A stretch of 64,000 nucleotides of DNA, from contig NZ_CP071870.1 of the NCBI RefSeq assembly GCF_017569205.1, positions 2,542,001 through 2,606,000 on the forward strand, in the 5' to 3' direction. The notes below the pieces were generated by a model. The model was not told the origin of the DNA. It searched no databases and worked only from the letters and a program-made list of their open reading frames with translations. This document shows positions 27,686 through 35,215 of this stretch, piece by piece (positions within the stretch are counted from its first letter, which is position 1; each line of letters begins with the position of its first letter). The position numbers were made by a program, and so were the translations under genes. This DNA comes from Propioniciclava sp. MC1595 (GTDB lineage: Bacteria; Actinomycetota; Actinomycetes; Propionibacteriales; Propionibacteriaceae).

Positions 27686-28512
27686 CCGACGCGCTCCGCG
27701 TCGCGTCGTTCAACGTCAACGGCATCCGGGCGGCCCAGCGGCGCGGCTTCGGCGACTGGCTGCACGACCGCCGCCCCGACGTCATCGCCCTCCAAGAGAT
27801 GCGCGCGCCCGCGAACCACGTGCCCGAGGGCGTCTTCGGCGACATGCACGTCGCCTACCACCCCGGAAACCTGCCCGGACGCAACGGGGTCGCCGTCGTC
27901 TCACGGGTCGCCCCCACCGCCGTGCGGCAGGGGTTCGGCAACCGGACCTTCGACCCCGAGGGGCGCTACATCGAGGTGGACCTGGACCTGCCGCGGCGTC
28001 CGCTGACCGTGGGGTCGGTGTACGTCACCAAGGGGGCCCCCGTGGTCGGCCCCGAGGCCGACCTGCCCAAGTACCGGCGCAAGATGCGGTTCCTGGCGTC
28101 GCTGCGCGCCTACCTCGTGACCGCGCGGCGCACGGCCGCCCGCGAGGGGCGCGAGTTCCTGGTGATGGGCGACTTCAACGTCGCGCACGGCCGGCAGGAC
28201 CTCAAGAACTGGCGTGGCGCCAACCAGAAGGAGGGCTTCCTGCCCGAGGAGCGGGCGTGGTTCGGCTCACTCCTCGGCCCGCGCACCTTGGTCGACGTGG
28301 TGCGGTCGCAGCACCCCGAGGCCGACGGGCCATACTCGTGGTGGTCCTGGATGCCGGGCGCGTTCGACCGCGACTCGGGCTGGCGGATCGACTACCACCT
28401 GGCCTCCCCCGGGCTCGCCCGCACGGCCGTGGCCGCCGGGACCGATCGCGAGGCGTCCGCCGACGCGCGGATCAGCGACCACGCGCCGGTCGTCGTCGAC
28501 TACGCGCTCTGA
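27682..28512 (+). CDS. xthA: Exodeoxyribonuclease III (AP endonuclease)
   Basis: A 276-residue member of the exonuclease/endonuclease/phosphatase superfamily that cleaves DNA at abasic sites in base-excision repair. Catalytic motifs are in order: SFNVNGIRA (residues 9-17), ALQEMRA with the metal-binding Glu, GRYIEVDL, MGDFNVAH with Asp/Asn, and ISDHAPVV with the terminal Asp-His. GTG 27682 overlaps the previous stop. Length matches XthA. The stop lies next to the end of the convergent hydrolase gene. Confidence 0.93.
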   Translation: MTDALRVASFNVNGIRAAQRRGFGDWLHDRRPDVIALQEMRAPANHVPEGVFGDMHVAYHPGNLPGRNGVAVVSRVAPTAVRQGFGNRTFDPEGRYIEVDLDLPRRPLTVGSVYVTKGAPVVGPEADLPKYRRKMRFLASLRAYLVTARRTAAREGREFLVMGDFNVAHGRQDLKNWRGANQKEGFLPEERAWFGSLLGPRTLVDVVRSQHPEADGPYSWWSWMPGAFDRDSGWRIDYHLASPGLARTAVAAGTDREASADARISDHAPVVVDYAL

Positions 28513-28513
28513 G

Positions 28514-29452
28514 TCACGCGAAGCAGGCGAGCACCTCGTCGCGGGTGACGTCCTCGACCCGGGCGTGCTGCCAGACCGGGTTGCGGTCCTTGTCGACCAG
28601 CTGGGCGCGGACGCCCTCGAGGAAGTCTGGGCGCGGGATCAGGTGGCGCGCCACGGTGAGGTCCTGGGCCAGCACCTCCTCGACCGAGGCCATGCCCTCC
28701 GCCCGGCGGATCGCCTCCAGCGTCACCGCGACCGACAGCGGGCTGCGCTTGCGCAGGTCCGCGGCGGCGGCGTTCGCGTCGGGGTCCGCGTGCGCCTCGA
28801 GGCGGGCGAGCACCTCGGCGGGGTCGTCGGTGGCGTAGCACTCGTCGATCCAGCCCTGCCAGGCCGCCAGCTGCGATGCCGGGGCCTCGCCGTCGGTCTC
28901 GTCGATCTCGTCGGCCAACCCGACGAGCACGGCGTCCGTGGCGTTGATCGGGTTGCCGGTGAGGGCGACGTGCGTGCCCAGCTCGCCGGGCGCCTGGGCC
29001 AGGTAGTAGAGGATGCCGACGTCGGGGATGAAGCCGATGATCGTCTCGGGCATCGCGAAGGCCGAGTCGGGGTAGGCGATGCGGCGCGAGCCGTGCGCCG
29101 AGACGCCGAGGCCGCCGCCCATCGTGATTCCGCGCATGTGCGCGATGTACGGCTTGTTGAACGCCTTGATCGCGGCGTTCATCGCGTACTCGACCTCGAA
29201 GAACTCCATGTGGTCGCCGCCAGTGAGCACGTGCTCGCGCAGCGCGCGCACGTCGGCGCCCGAGCACAGGCCGCGCTCGCCGGCACCCGAGATCTCGACC
29301 CGGACGATCGAGCCCTCGTCGCTCCAGTCGTCCAGCGCCTCGTGGATGCCCCGCAGCATCGCGGGGGTCAGCGCGTTGATCGCCCGGGGGCGGTTGAGCA
29401 CGAGGTGGCCGACGCCCTCACGGGCCTCGACGATGAGCTCGTCGGTGGTCAT
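28514..29452 (-). CDS. 3-Hydroxyisobutyryl-CoA hydrolase (enoyl-CoA hydratase family)
   Basis: A 312-residue crotonase-fold enzyme. The fused features FNKPYIAHMRGITMGGGLGV, then AMPETIIGFIPDVGILYYL, and a C-terminal PLSVAVTLEAIRRAEG are those of 3-hydroxyisobutyryl-CoA hydrolase, which frees 3-hydroxyisobutyrate in valine breakdown. The longer C-terminal part (RPDFLEGVRAQLVDKDRNPVW) separates it from plain enoyl-CoA hydratases. RBS AAGGAGA precedes ATG 29452. No other valine-degradation gene is nearby. Confidence 0.87.
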   Translation of the reverse strand: MTTDELIVEAREGVGHLVLNRPRAINALTPAMLRGIHEALDDWSDEGSIVRVEISGAGERGLCSGADVRALREHVLTGGDHMEFFEVEYAMNAAIKAFNKPYIAHMRGITMGGGLGVSAHGSRRIAYPDSAFAMPETIIGFIPDVGILYYLAQAPGELGTHVALTGNPINATDAVLVGLADEIDETDGEAPASQLAAWQGWIDECYATDDPAEVLARLEAHADPDANAAAADLRKRSPLSVAVTLEAIRRAEGMASVEEVLAQDLTVARHLIPRPDFLEGVRAQLVDKDRNPVWQHARVEDVTRDEVLACFA

Positions 29453-29473
29453 GGTGGTCTCCTTCGATCGGGT

Positions 29474-31036
29474 TCAGGCTACGGGGTCGGACGCCGCGGG
29501 CCCGGCTCCGCGGTGGCGCGGCGCGATCTGCGCCTCGTGCGCCGAACCGACGGGCACCTCGCTGGGGATGCTGGGCTCGACCGGCAGGACGGTGCGGCGG
29601 GCCCGGGCACGGAGGACCAGCCAGACCAGGGCGGCGGCGACGGCCGCCAGCGCGAGGGCGACCGCGTCGTTGCGCCAGGCCAGGTTGCCGGCGCCGTAGA
29701 CGAGCATGACCGAGGTGACCGCGGCGGCGCGGCGCAGGGTGCGCGAGCTGGTGTGCGCCAGGGGGAGGAACACCGCACCCCACAGCAGGTACCACGTGTG
29801 CAACGCGGGTCCGAACACGGCGAAGGCCAGGTAGGCCCAAGCCAGGAACGTGATCGGCCGGGTCCGCGCGAACCGGACGCCGAGCCAAGCGATCAGACCG
29901 AACGCGATCACGTACGACAGGGTCTGCACGAACGGCGGGATCGCGGCCGCGGCACCCGTCATGCCCAGCGCGACCAAACCCTGCTGCAGCGCCCAACCCA
30001 GCAGCGACAGGGGTGCCAGGGTCACGATCATGCTCGGCACGCCCATGGCGTTCAGCCACCCGAACCCGAGGCCGGTCAGCGCCGAGATGCCCGCGAACAC
30101 CCCGACCACGCCGGCCAGCACCAGCAGGGCTCGGGGCAGGAAGCGCAGCACGTCCCGCAACCGCCAGGACGCCCAGCCCGACCCGATCACCGCCACGGGG
30201 ACGGCCGCCAGCAGGGCGGGCTGCTTCACCGCCATGGCCACTCCCACGGCCAGGATCGCCACCCAGAACCAGCCGCGGTAGGCGCACCAGATCGCCAGCA
30301 CGACCAGTCCCAGCATCAGCGCATCGTTGTGGGCACCGCCGACGAGGTCGATGACCATGAGCGGGTTGATGGTGGCGAACCACGCGGTGCGGCGCGGGTC
30401 GAGGCCCATCTGGCGGGCGATGCGCGGCAGCAGGTGCACGATCAGGCCCACCCCCACCAGCGCGGGCAGCCGCTGCAGCACCGCCGAGTAGTAGGGGTTG
30501 AGCCCGGCGAGGTCGACCAGCCAGTGCGAGATCTGCAGCCCCAGGGGGCCGTACGGCGCGGGGGTGTAGCGCCACAGCCAGGCGACCTGGTCGGCGAACG
30601 GCCCGGGCAGCACCGACGGCGACACCTCGTAGGGGTTCAGCCCGTTGTGGATCAGCCAGCCCTGCGCGGCGTAGGAGTAGGCGTCGTGGCTGAAGATCGG
30701 CGGGGCGACCAGCAGCGGGATCGACCACCACGCCAGCACCGCCCAGTGCTTCACGTCGCGGTACACCGCCGGGCGTAGCCGGTACCACGCGAAGATCAGC
30801 AGCCCCACCGCACCGATGACCATGACGGTGGCCAGCGCGCGGGCCAGCCAGGTGTCCAGGCCCAGCGCACGCATCGTCGGCCAGTACGGGGAGGCCTGCG
30901 GCAGGTAGGCCGGCGACAGCGAGCCGAGCGCGAGCAGGATGGTGCCGACGAGCCCGATCCGGACCGGGCGCAGCCGGAACGCGGCACCCATGTCGGCACC
31001 GAGCACGGCCAGCCGTGCCCCCACAGCGCGGAACAC
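29474..31036 (-). CDS. MptB-like alpha-(1->6) mannosyltransferase (GT-C)
   Basis: About 520 residues with some 12 or more membrane helices. The first extracytoplasmic loop carries the catalytic-type motif FSHDAYSYAAQGWLIHNG and YTPAPYGPLG, as in the polyprenol-phosphomannose-dependent mannosyltransferases MptA/MptB that extend lipomannan. The Asp in HDAYSY is the likely base. I prefer the GTG at 31036, six bases after GGGAGGAGG; an ATG at 31063 would add nine residues. The tail (last 40 residues) is cytoplasmic and low in complexity. It fits a cell envelope with lipomannan-type polymers but the acceptor is inferred. Confidence 0.82.
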   Translation of the reverse strand: MFRAVGARLAVLGADMGAAFRLRPVRIGLVGTILLALGSLSPAYLPQASPYWPTMRALGLDTWLARALATVMVIGAVGLLIFAWYRLRPAVYRDVKHWAVLAWWSIPLLVAPPIFSHDAYSYAAQGWLIHNGLNPYEVSPSVLPGPFADQVAWLWRYTPAPYGPLGLQISHWLVDLAGLNPYYSAVLQRLPALVGVGLIVHLLPRIARQMGLDPRRTAWFATINPLMVIDLVGGAHNDALMLGLVVLAIWCAYRGWFWVAILAVGVAMAVKQPALLAAVPVAVIGSGWASWRLRDVLRFLPRALLVLAGVVGVFAGISALTGLGFGWLNAMGVPSMIVTLAPLSLLGWALQQGLVALGMTGAAAAIPPFVQTLSYVIAFGLIAWLGVRFARTRPITFLAWAYLAFAVFGPALHTWYLLWGAVFLPLAHTSSRTLRRAAAVTSVMLVYGAGNLAWRNDAVALALAAVAAALVWLVLRARARRTVLPVEPSIPSEVPVGSAHEAQIAPRHRGAGPAASDPVA

Positions 31037-31109
31037 CGCTCGCCTCCTCCCGCATGTCTCCATCGGACCGGTCCCAGCCTAGTGGGACGGCCTGTGGCAG
31101 GCTGGGGCG

Positions 31110-31508
31110 GTGCGGTACTACGACTGGTTCGGCGACGGTTTGCTCGTCGTGGGCGCGATCGGCCTGGCCTGTTGCGTCGTCGAGACCGACGCCGCCACTG
31201 CCGGACGCCCCGAGGTCGCCTCCCCGCCCGACGGCGCGCGCGTGTTGCTCGCCGTCGCCGGCACCGTGACGGACGCCGTCGCCCCGGCCGTCGCCCGCAT
31301 CGTGGCCGCCCACCCCGGCGCGTCCGTGGTGTCGTTCGGCGCGTGCGCGAGCGCGGGGGGGCCGTACTGGGACTCCCCCGTCGTCACCAAGGGCGTCGAC
31401 CAGCTCGTCGCCGTCGACCACTACCTTCCCGGCTGCCCACCCTCCCCCGAGGCGCTGTCGGCCCTGATCGAAGCCCACTACTCCACGGCGGGCCGGACCG
31501 ATGGCTGA
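31110..31508 (+). CDS. NuoB-like [4Fe-4S] subunit, short paralogue
   Basis: A 132-residue protein related to the complex I subunit NuoB. All four ligands of the N2 cluster are kept: the tandem pair in GLACCVVE, the third in SFGACASAGGPYWDS, and the fourth in HYLPGCPPSPEAL. The tandem CC marks it as NuoB-like rather than a group 4 hydrogenase small subunit (CxxC). Ordinary NuoB is 160-220 residues, so this one is stripped to the core. It overlaps the NuoC-like gene by 8 bp. The main nuo operon is at 52-64 kb, so this is a paralogue. Confidence 0.82.
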   Translation: MRYYDWFGDGLLVVGAIGLACCVVETDAATAGRPEVASPPDGARVLLAVAGTVTDAVAPAVARIVAAHPGASVVSFGACASAGGPYWDSPVVTKGVDQLVAVDHYLPGCPPSPEALSALIEAHYSTAGRTDG

Positions 31509-32052
31509 CGAGGTGCGGCGCGTGGACGCCGCGGGTTGGCGTCCGGCGGTCGAGGCCGCCCTGGCCGAGGGCCACACCTGGTTCGACTGGCTGGGCGCGG
31601 TCGACGAGATCGGGCGTGAGGACGCCATTCGCGTGGTGGTCCGCATGGCCCCGGACGCCGACAGCGAGGGCGTCCGGGTCGAGGCCCTGGCCCCACGGGA
31701 CGGGGGCTCGCTGCCCAGCCTGGGTGACCTCGTCGCCGGCGCGACGTGGCACGAGCGCGAGGTGCGCGACTTCTTCGGCCTCGACTTCGACGGCGGCGAC
31801 AACCGCCCGCTGCTGCTGCGCGAGGGGGCCGTCGGGCACCCGCTGCGCCGGGACGCCGTCCTGGCCGCCCGCGTGGTCCGGCCCTGGCCGGGCGCGAAGG
31901 AGCCCGGCGAGACGGTCGCGGCCGGGCGGCGGCGGATGGTGCCCCCGGGCGTCCCGGACCCCGATGTGTGGGGCGAGCGCGAGGGCGGGCCCGCGTCCCC
32001 CGAGGAGGTCGCGGCGTCCGTGCAGGGCGGCCGGGTCAGGAGGCGGCGGTGA
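31501..32052 (+). CDS. NuoC-like 30-kDa subunit paralogue
   Basis: A 183-residue protein of the complex I 30-kDa (NuoC) family. The signature is ATWHEREVRDFFGLDFDG, followed by DNRPLLLREGAVGHPLRRDA, matching the usual ERE-x-DLFG ... GHPLRKD. A charged tail of about 60 residues, rich in Pro, Glu and Arg, follows. It sits between the NuoB- and NuoI-like genes with overlaps on both sides (8 bp and 4 bp). No NuoD-like (49-kDa) partner is present nearby, which is unusual, because NuoC normally works beside NuoD. Confidence 0.82.
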   Translation: MADEVRRVDAAGWRPAVEAALAEGHTWFDWLGAVDEIGREDAIRVVVRMAPDADSEGVRVEALAPRDGGSLPSLGDLVAGATWHEREVRDFFGLDFDGGDNRPLLLREGAVGHPLRRDAVLAARVVRPWPGAKEPGETVAAGRRRMVPPGVPDPDVWGEREGGPASPEEVAASVQGGRVRRRR

Positions 32053-32396
32053 CCCTTCGACAGGCTCAGGGACCCGACCGACAGGCTCAGGGATCGGGTC
32101 CGGCCCACCGGTCGATCAAGCTCATCTACGACAAGTGCACCTCGTGCATGATCTGCGTGCGCGAGTGCCCCGCCTGGTGCATCGCGCTGAGCAGCCACGC
32201 CGAACCGATCCCGGGCAGCCCGCCCGGGCCGCGACAGCGCACCCACAACATCCTGGACGCGTTCTCGATCGACTGGTCGTTGTGCCTGTACTGCGGCATC
32301 TGCATCGAGGAGTGCCCCTTCGACGCCCTCGAGTGGAGCGACGACTTGCCGAAGCCCGCGGCGTCCGCAGGCGACCTGGTCGAAGAGCTCGCGTAA
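32049..32396 (+). CDS. NuoI-like 2x[4Fe-4S] ferredoxin subunit
   Basis: A 115-residue protein with two 4Fe-4S motifs: CTSCMICVRECPAWC and CLYCGICIEECPFDAL, each CxxCxxCxxxCP. Spacing and the DALEW ending fit NuoI-like subunits of complex I and related complexes. The first 18 codons after GTG 32049 come from two copies of the dispersed repeat CCCTTCGACAGGCTCAGGG, reading LRQAQG and RQAQGS. The start overlaps the NuoC-like stop by 4 bp (GTGA). It is the last gene of the trio and is followed by the cysteine leader region. Confidence 0.82.
   Translation: MTLRQAQGPDRQAQGSGPAHRSIKLIYDKCTSCMICVRECPAWCIALSSHAEPIPGSPPGPRQRTHNILDAFSIDWSLCLYCGICIEECPFDALEWSDDLPKPAASAGDLVEELA
32053..32098 (+). repeat. 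Two adjacent copies of the CCCTTCGACAAGCTCAGGG repeat
   Basis: Copy one (32053-32071) reads CCCTTCGACAGGCTCAGGG; copy two (about 32076-32098) is a variant with GACCGACAGGCTCAGGGA inside an outer CCCGA/TCGGG frame. Both are translated in the start of the NuoI-like gene. This short imperfect palindrome is widespread between genes in many high-GC actinobacteria. Confidence 0.75.
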
Positions 32397-32445
32397 AGGT
32401 GCCCACATGCTGGACCGCCAGTTCGTGACCGGCCGCGCAGTCCGT

Positions 32446-32457
32446 TAGCGTTCAACC
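32446..32457 (+). promoter_or_regulatory. -10 element placing transcription start at the leader-peptide ATG
   Basis: TAGCGT (32446-32451) matches the TAnnnT -10 pattern and lies six bases before the ATG at 32458, so transcription would start at or next to that A, giving a leaderless mRNA. The -35 region is weak (TTCGTG at 32422-32427, 18-nt spacer). The interval 32397-32445 holds nothing else that I can identify. Confidence 0.5.
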
Positions 32458-32544
32458 ATGCTGAATCGGATGCCGAAGCTCGTGGGCCGCCCCCACGTGG
32501 ACTTCGCGCGCGTCCGTTCCTCGCAGTGTTGTCGCGGCTGCTGA
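32458..32544 (+). CDS. Cysteine-rich leader peptide (attenuator)
   Basis: A 28-codon frame, from ATG 32458 to TGA 32542-32544, containing RPHVDFARV and ending SSQCCRGC, so three of its last five codons are Cys. It has no Shine-Dalgarno sequence and appears to start at the transcript 5' end. A terminator-like hairpin follows (32571-32601), then the sulfite reductase gene. Short leaderless frames ending in Cys runs are known in mycobacteria as cysteine-sensing attenuators, and similar H-hydrophobic-R-V...C leader peptides precede sulfur genes in other actinobacteria. Inferred role: when charged tRNA-Cys is scarce, ribosomes stall on the Cys codons and the downstream structure changes so that the assimilation operon is expressed. 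Confidence 0.75.
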   Translation: MLNRMPKLVGRPHVDFARVRSSQCCRGC

Positions 32545-32570
32545 CGCGCCCGCACCTCTCCATCTGACCG

Positions 32571-32601
32571 CCGGGCCGCGTTGCCCGGACTCCCCATTTT
32601 T
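32571..32601 (+). terminator. Terminator-like hairpin after the cysteine leader
   Basis: The stem CCGGGC/GCCCGG (32571-32576 with 32583-32588, loop CGCGTT) is followed by ACTCCCC and then a run of five T (32597-32601). It starts 26 bases after the leader stop. A second hairpin GCCCAAG/CTTGGGC (about 32608-32625) follows and may be part of an alternative fold. Confidence 0.6.
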
Positions 32602-32666
32602 CGCCATGCCCAAGCCACCCTTGGGCGTGCGTCCGGTCAGCGGGGCCGCAACCCGAGGACACCACC

Positions 32667-34388
32667 ATGAGCACCGACACCTCCGTGCACTCCGCCGCCC
32701 TGCCGGGCGCGAAGGTACGCCCACCCCGCGAGGGCCGCAGCAACGGCCAGTGGCTCGTCGACGGCCACGACCCCCTCAACCACAACGAGGAGTTCAAGGC
32801 CGCCGACAACGGCCTGAACGTCCGTGAGCGCATCGAGACGATCTACGCCCGCGAGGGCTTCGCCTCCATCCCGCACGACGACCTGCACGGCCGCATGCGC
32901 TGGTGGGGCCTCTACACCCAACGTCGCCAGGACATCGACGGCGGCCGCACCGGCAACCTGTCGGCCGACGAGCTGTCCGATGAGTACTTCATGCTGCGCG
33001 TGCGCATCGACGGCGGCGCCTTGACGCTGGACCAACTGCGCGTCGTCGCCCAGATCAGCGTCGACTTCGCCCGCGACACCGCCGACATCTCCGACCGGCA
33101 GAACATCCAGTACCACTGGATCCGGATCGAGGACGTCCCCGAGATCTGGCGCCGGCTCGAATCGGTCGGGCTGCAGACCACGACCGCGTGCGGCGACACC
33201 CCGCGCGTGATCCTCGGCTCGCCGGTGGCCGGCATCGCCGCCGACGAGATCATCGACCCCACCCCCGCCATCACCGAGATCGTCGACCGGTTCATCGGCG
33301 ACCCCGAGCTGACCAACCTGCCGCGCAAGTTCAAGTCCGCGATCACCGGGCACCCCAGCCTCGACGTGGTGCACGAGATCAACGACGTCTCCCTGGTCGG
33401 CGTCGTGCACCCCGAGTTCGGGCCCGGCTACGACCTGTGGGTCGGCGGTGGGCTGTCGACGGCCCCCCGCCTGGCCGAGCGGCTGGGCGTCTGGGTCGCC
33501 CCCGACCGGGCCGCCGACGCGTGGCACGGCGTGGTGCGGATCTTCCGCGACTACGGCTACCGCCGGTTACGCAACAAGGCTCGCCTGAAGTTCCTGCTCG
33601 CCGAGTGGGGGCCGGCCAAGTTCCGTCAGGTGCTCGAGACCGAGTACCTCGGCTATGCCCTGCCCGACGGCCCGGCCGCCGTGGCCTCGGGTGGGGACGC
33701 CGACCACGTGGGCGTCCACGAGCAGAAAGACGGACGCCGCTACGTCGGCCTCGCGCCCGTCGTGGGCCGCTCGTCGGGGTCGACGCTGCTGAAGCTGGCC
33801 GACGCCGCCGAGGCGGCGGGGTCGGGCCGCATCGCCTTCACCCCGCACCAGAAGGTCGTCGTGCTCGACGTCGACCCCGCGCGGTTGGACGCCCTGCTCG
33901 CCACCGCCGAGGAGATCGGACTGACCGCCAACCCGGGGGCGTTCCGGCGCAACACGATGGCCTGCACCGGCATCGAGTTCTGCAAGCTCGCCTTCGTCGA
34001 CACCAAGGACACCGCGACCGCGGCCGTGGAGGTGCTCGACAACCGGCTGGCCGACCTCGGGCTCGACGTGCCGATCACGCTCAACGTGAACGGCTGCCCC
34101 AACAGTTGCGCGCGCATCCAGACCGCCGACATCGGCCTCAAGGGCCAGATCGCCAAGAGCCCGGACGGGGCCGACGAGTTCGCGTTCCAGGTGCACCTGG
34201 GCGGCGGGCTGGCTTCGGCCGACCGCGAGGAGGCCGGCCTGGGCCGCACACTGCGCGGGCTGAAGATCACCGCCGAGGAGATGCCGGACTACGTCGAACG
34301 CGTCACCCGCCGGTTCGCCGCCGAGCGCACGCCGGGCGAGTCGTTCGCCACGTGGGCCCACCGCGCCGACGAGGAGGCACTGCGATGA
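32667..34388 (+). CDS. sir: Ferredoxin-dependent assimilatory sulfite reductase
   Basis: A 573-residue siroheme/[4Fe-4S] enzyme that reduces sulfite to sulfide using six electrons from ferredoxin. The cofactor cysteines are C433 and C439 in ACTGIEFCKLAF and C477 and C481 in NGCPNSCAR. The first half-domain has DISDRQNIQYHWI and TACGDTPRVILG. Nitrite reductase of the same family cannot be excluded on sequence, but location just before cysH-cysD-cysN and after a cysteine leader argues for sulfite. It overlaps cysH by 4 bp. RBS GAGGACACC precedes ATG 32667. Siroheme would be completed by the chelatase gene at 38434. Confidence 0.93.
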   Translation: MSTDTSVHSAALPGAKVRPPREGRSNGQWLVDGHDPLNHNEEFKAADNGLNVRERIETIYAREGFASIPHDDLHGRMRWWGLYTQRRQDIDGGRTGNLSADELSDEYFMLRVRIDGGALTLDQLRVVAQISVDFARDTADISDRQNIQYHWIRIEDVPEIWRRLESVGLQTTTACGDTPRVILGSPVAGIAADEIIDPTPAITEIVDRFIGDPELTNLPRKFKSAITGHPSLDVVHEINDVSLVGVVHPEFGPGYDLWVGGGLSTAPRLAERLGVWVAPDRAADAWHGVVRIFRDYGYRRLRNKARLKFLLAEWGPAKFRQVLETEYLGYALPDGPAAVASGGDADHVGVHEQKDGRRYVGLAPVVGRSSGSTLLKLADAAEAAGSGRIAFTPHQKVVVLDVDPARLDALLATAEEIGLTANPGAFRRNTMACTGIEFCKLAFVDTKDTATAAVEVLDNRLADLGLDVPITLNVNGCPNSCARIQTADIGLKGQIAKSPDGADEFAFQVHLGGGLASADREEAGLGRTLRGLKITAEEMPDYVERVTRRFAAERTPGESFATWAHRADEEALR

Positions 34389-35215
34389 GCCAAACCCAAG
34401 CCCTCGGCGTCCGAAACCCAAGCCCTCGGCAGGAAAAAGTGGAGCCCTCGGCGCTCGGGGTGGTCCCGGCACCGCACGGTCCCGGACGCCGGCGCTCGCC
34501 CGCCGAGCTGGAGGCCCTGGCCCGCGAGGCGTCCGTGCGGTTCGCCGACGCGAGCGCCGACGAGGTGCTGGCGTGGGCGTCCGAGACGTTCTCCGACGCC
34601 CTGGCCGTGGCCTGCTCGATGGCCGCCGACACGGTCGTGCCGCACCTGGCGGCCCGGCACCGCCCGGGGGTCGACGTGCTGTTCCTGCAGACCGGGTACC
34701 ACTTCCCCGAGACGATCGGCACCCGCGACGCCCTGGAGGCCACCAGCGACGTCACCATCGTCGACGTGTGGCCCGTGCAGACGGTCGCCGAGCAGGACGC
34801 CACGTTCGGCGCCCAGCTGCACGACCGGGACGCCCGGCAATGCTGCGGCCTGCGCAAGGTCGAGCCGATCAACCGCGAACTGGCCAGCTACGAGGCGTGG
34901 GTCACCGGCCTGCGCCGCGAGGACTCCCCGCTGCGCGCCGACACCCCGCTCGTGGAGTGGGACACCGCCCACCAGATGGTCAAGATCAACCCGATCGCCG
35001 CCTGGACCCACGACGAGGTGCTCGACCACGCCGCGGCACACGGCGTCCCGGTGAACCTGCTGCTGGCCGAGGGGTACCCGTCGATCGGGTGCGCCCCCTG
35101 CACCCGTCCCGTCGCCCCCGGCGAGGACCCCCGCGCCGGCCGCTGGGCCGGCCTGGCCAAGACCGAGTGCGGATTGCACGTCACCACCACCCACCCCGAG
35201 GAGGACCCCAAGTGA
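34385..35215 (+). CDS. cysH: Adenylylsulfate (APS) reductase
   Basis: A 276-residue thioredoxin-dependent reductase that turns APS into sulfite and AMP. The [4Fe-4S] ligands C153-C154 (RQCCGLRK) and C236/C239 (GCAPC) are present, so the substrate is APS rather than PAPS; the catalytic Cys is C262 in TECGLH. Residues 2-30 are an odd extension built from two 17-bp direct repeats (AACCCAAGCCCTCGGC core at about 34391 and 34413). ATG 34385 overlaps the sulfite reductase stop (ATGA). The stop overlaps the cysD GTG. Confidence 0.94.
   Translation: MSQTQALGVRNPSPRQEKVEPSALGVVPAPHGPGRRRSPAELEALAREASVRFADASADEVLAWASETFSDALAVACSMAADTVVPHLAARHRPGVDVLFLQTGYHFPETIGTRDALEATSDVTIVDVWPVQTVAEQDATFGAQLHDRDARQCCGLRKVEPINRELASYEAWVTGLRREDSPLRADTPLVEWDTAHQMVKINPIAAWTHDEVLDHAAAHGVPVNLLLAEGYPSIGCAPCTRPVAPGEDPRAGRWAGLAKTECGLHVTTTHPEEDPK

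Noticed and set aside
31110-32396. Trio as a group 4 [NiFe] hydrogenase (formate hydrogenlyase) fragment
   Set aside because: The small-subunit cysteines are tandem (CC) as in NuoB, not CxxC as in hydrogenase small subunits, and no large-subunit gene with CxxC nickel ligands is nearby.
29418-32408. A nearly 1,000-codon minus-strand frame spanning the NuoB/C/I trio and mptB
   Set aside because: It runs out of frame through mptB and antisense to three genes with clear iron-sulfur motifs; its serine-rich segments are the reverse reading of the dispersed repeat.
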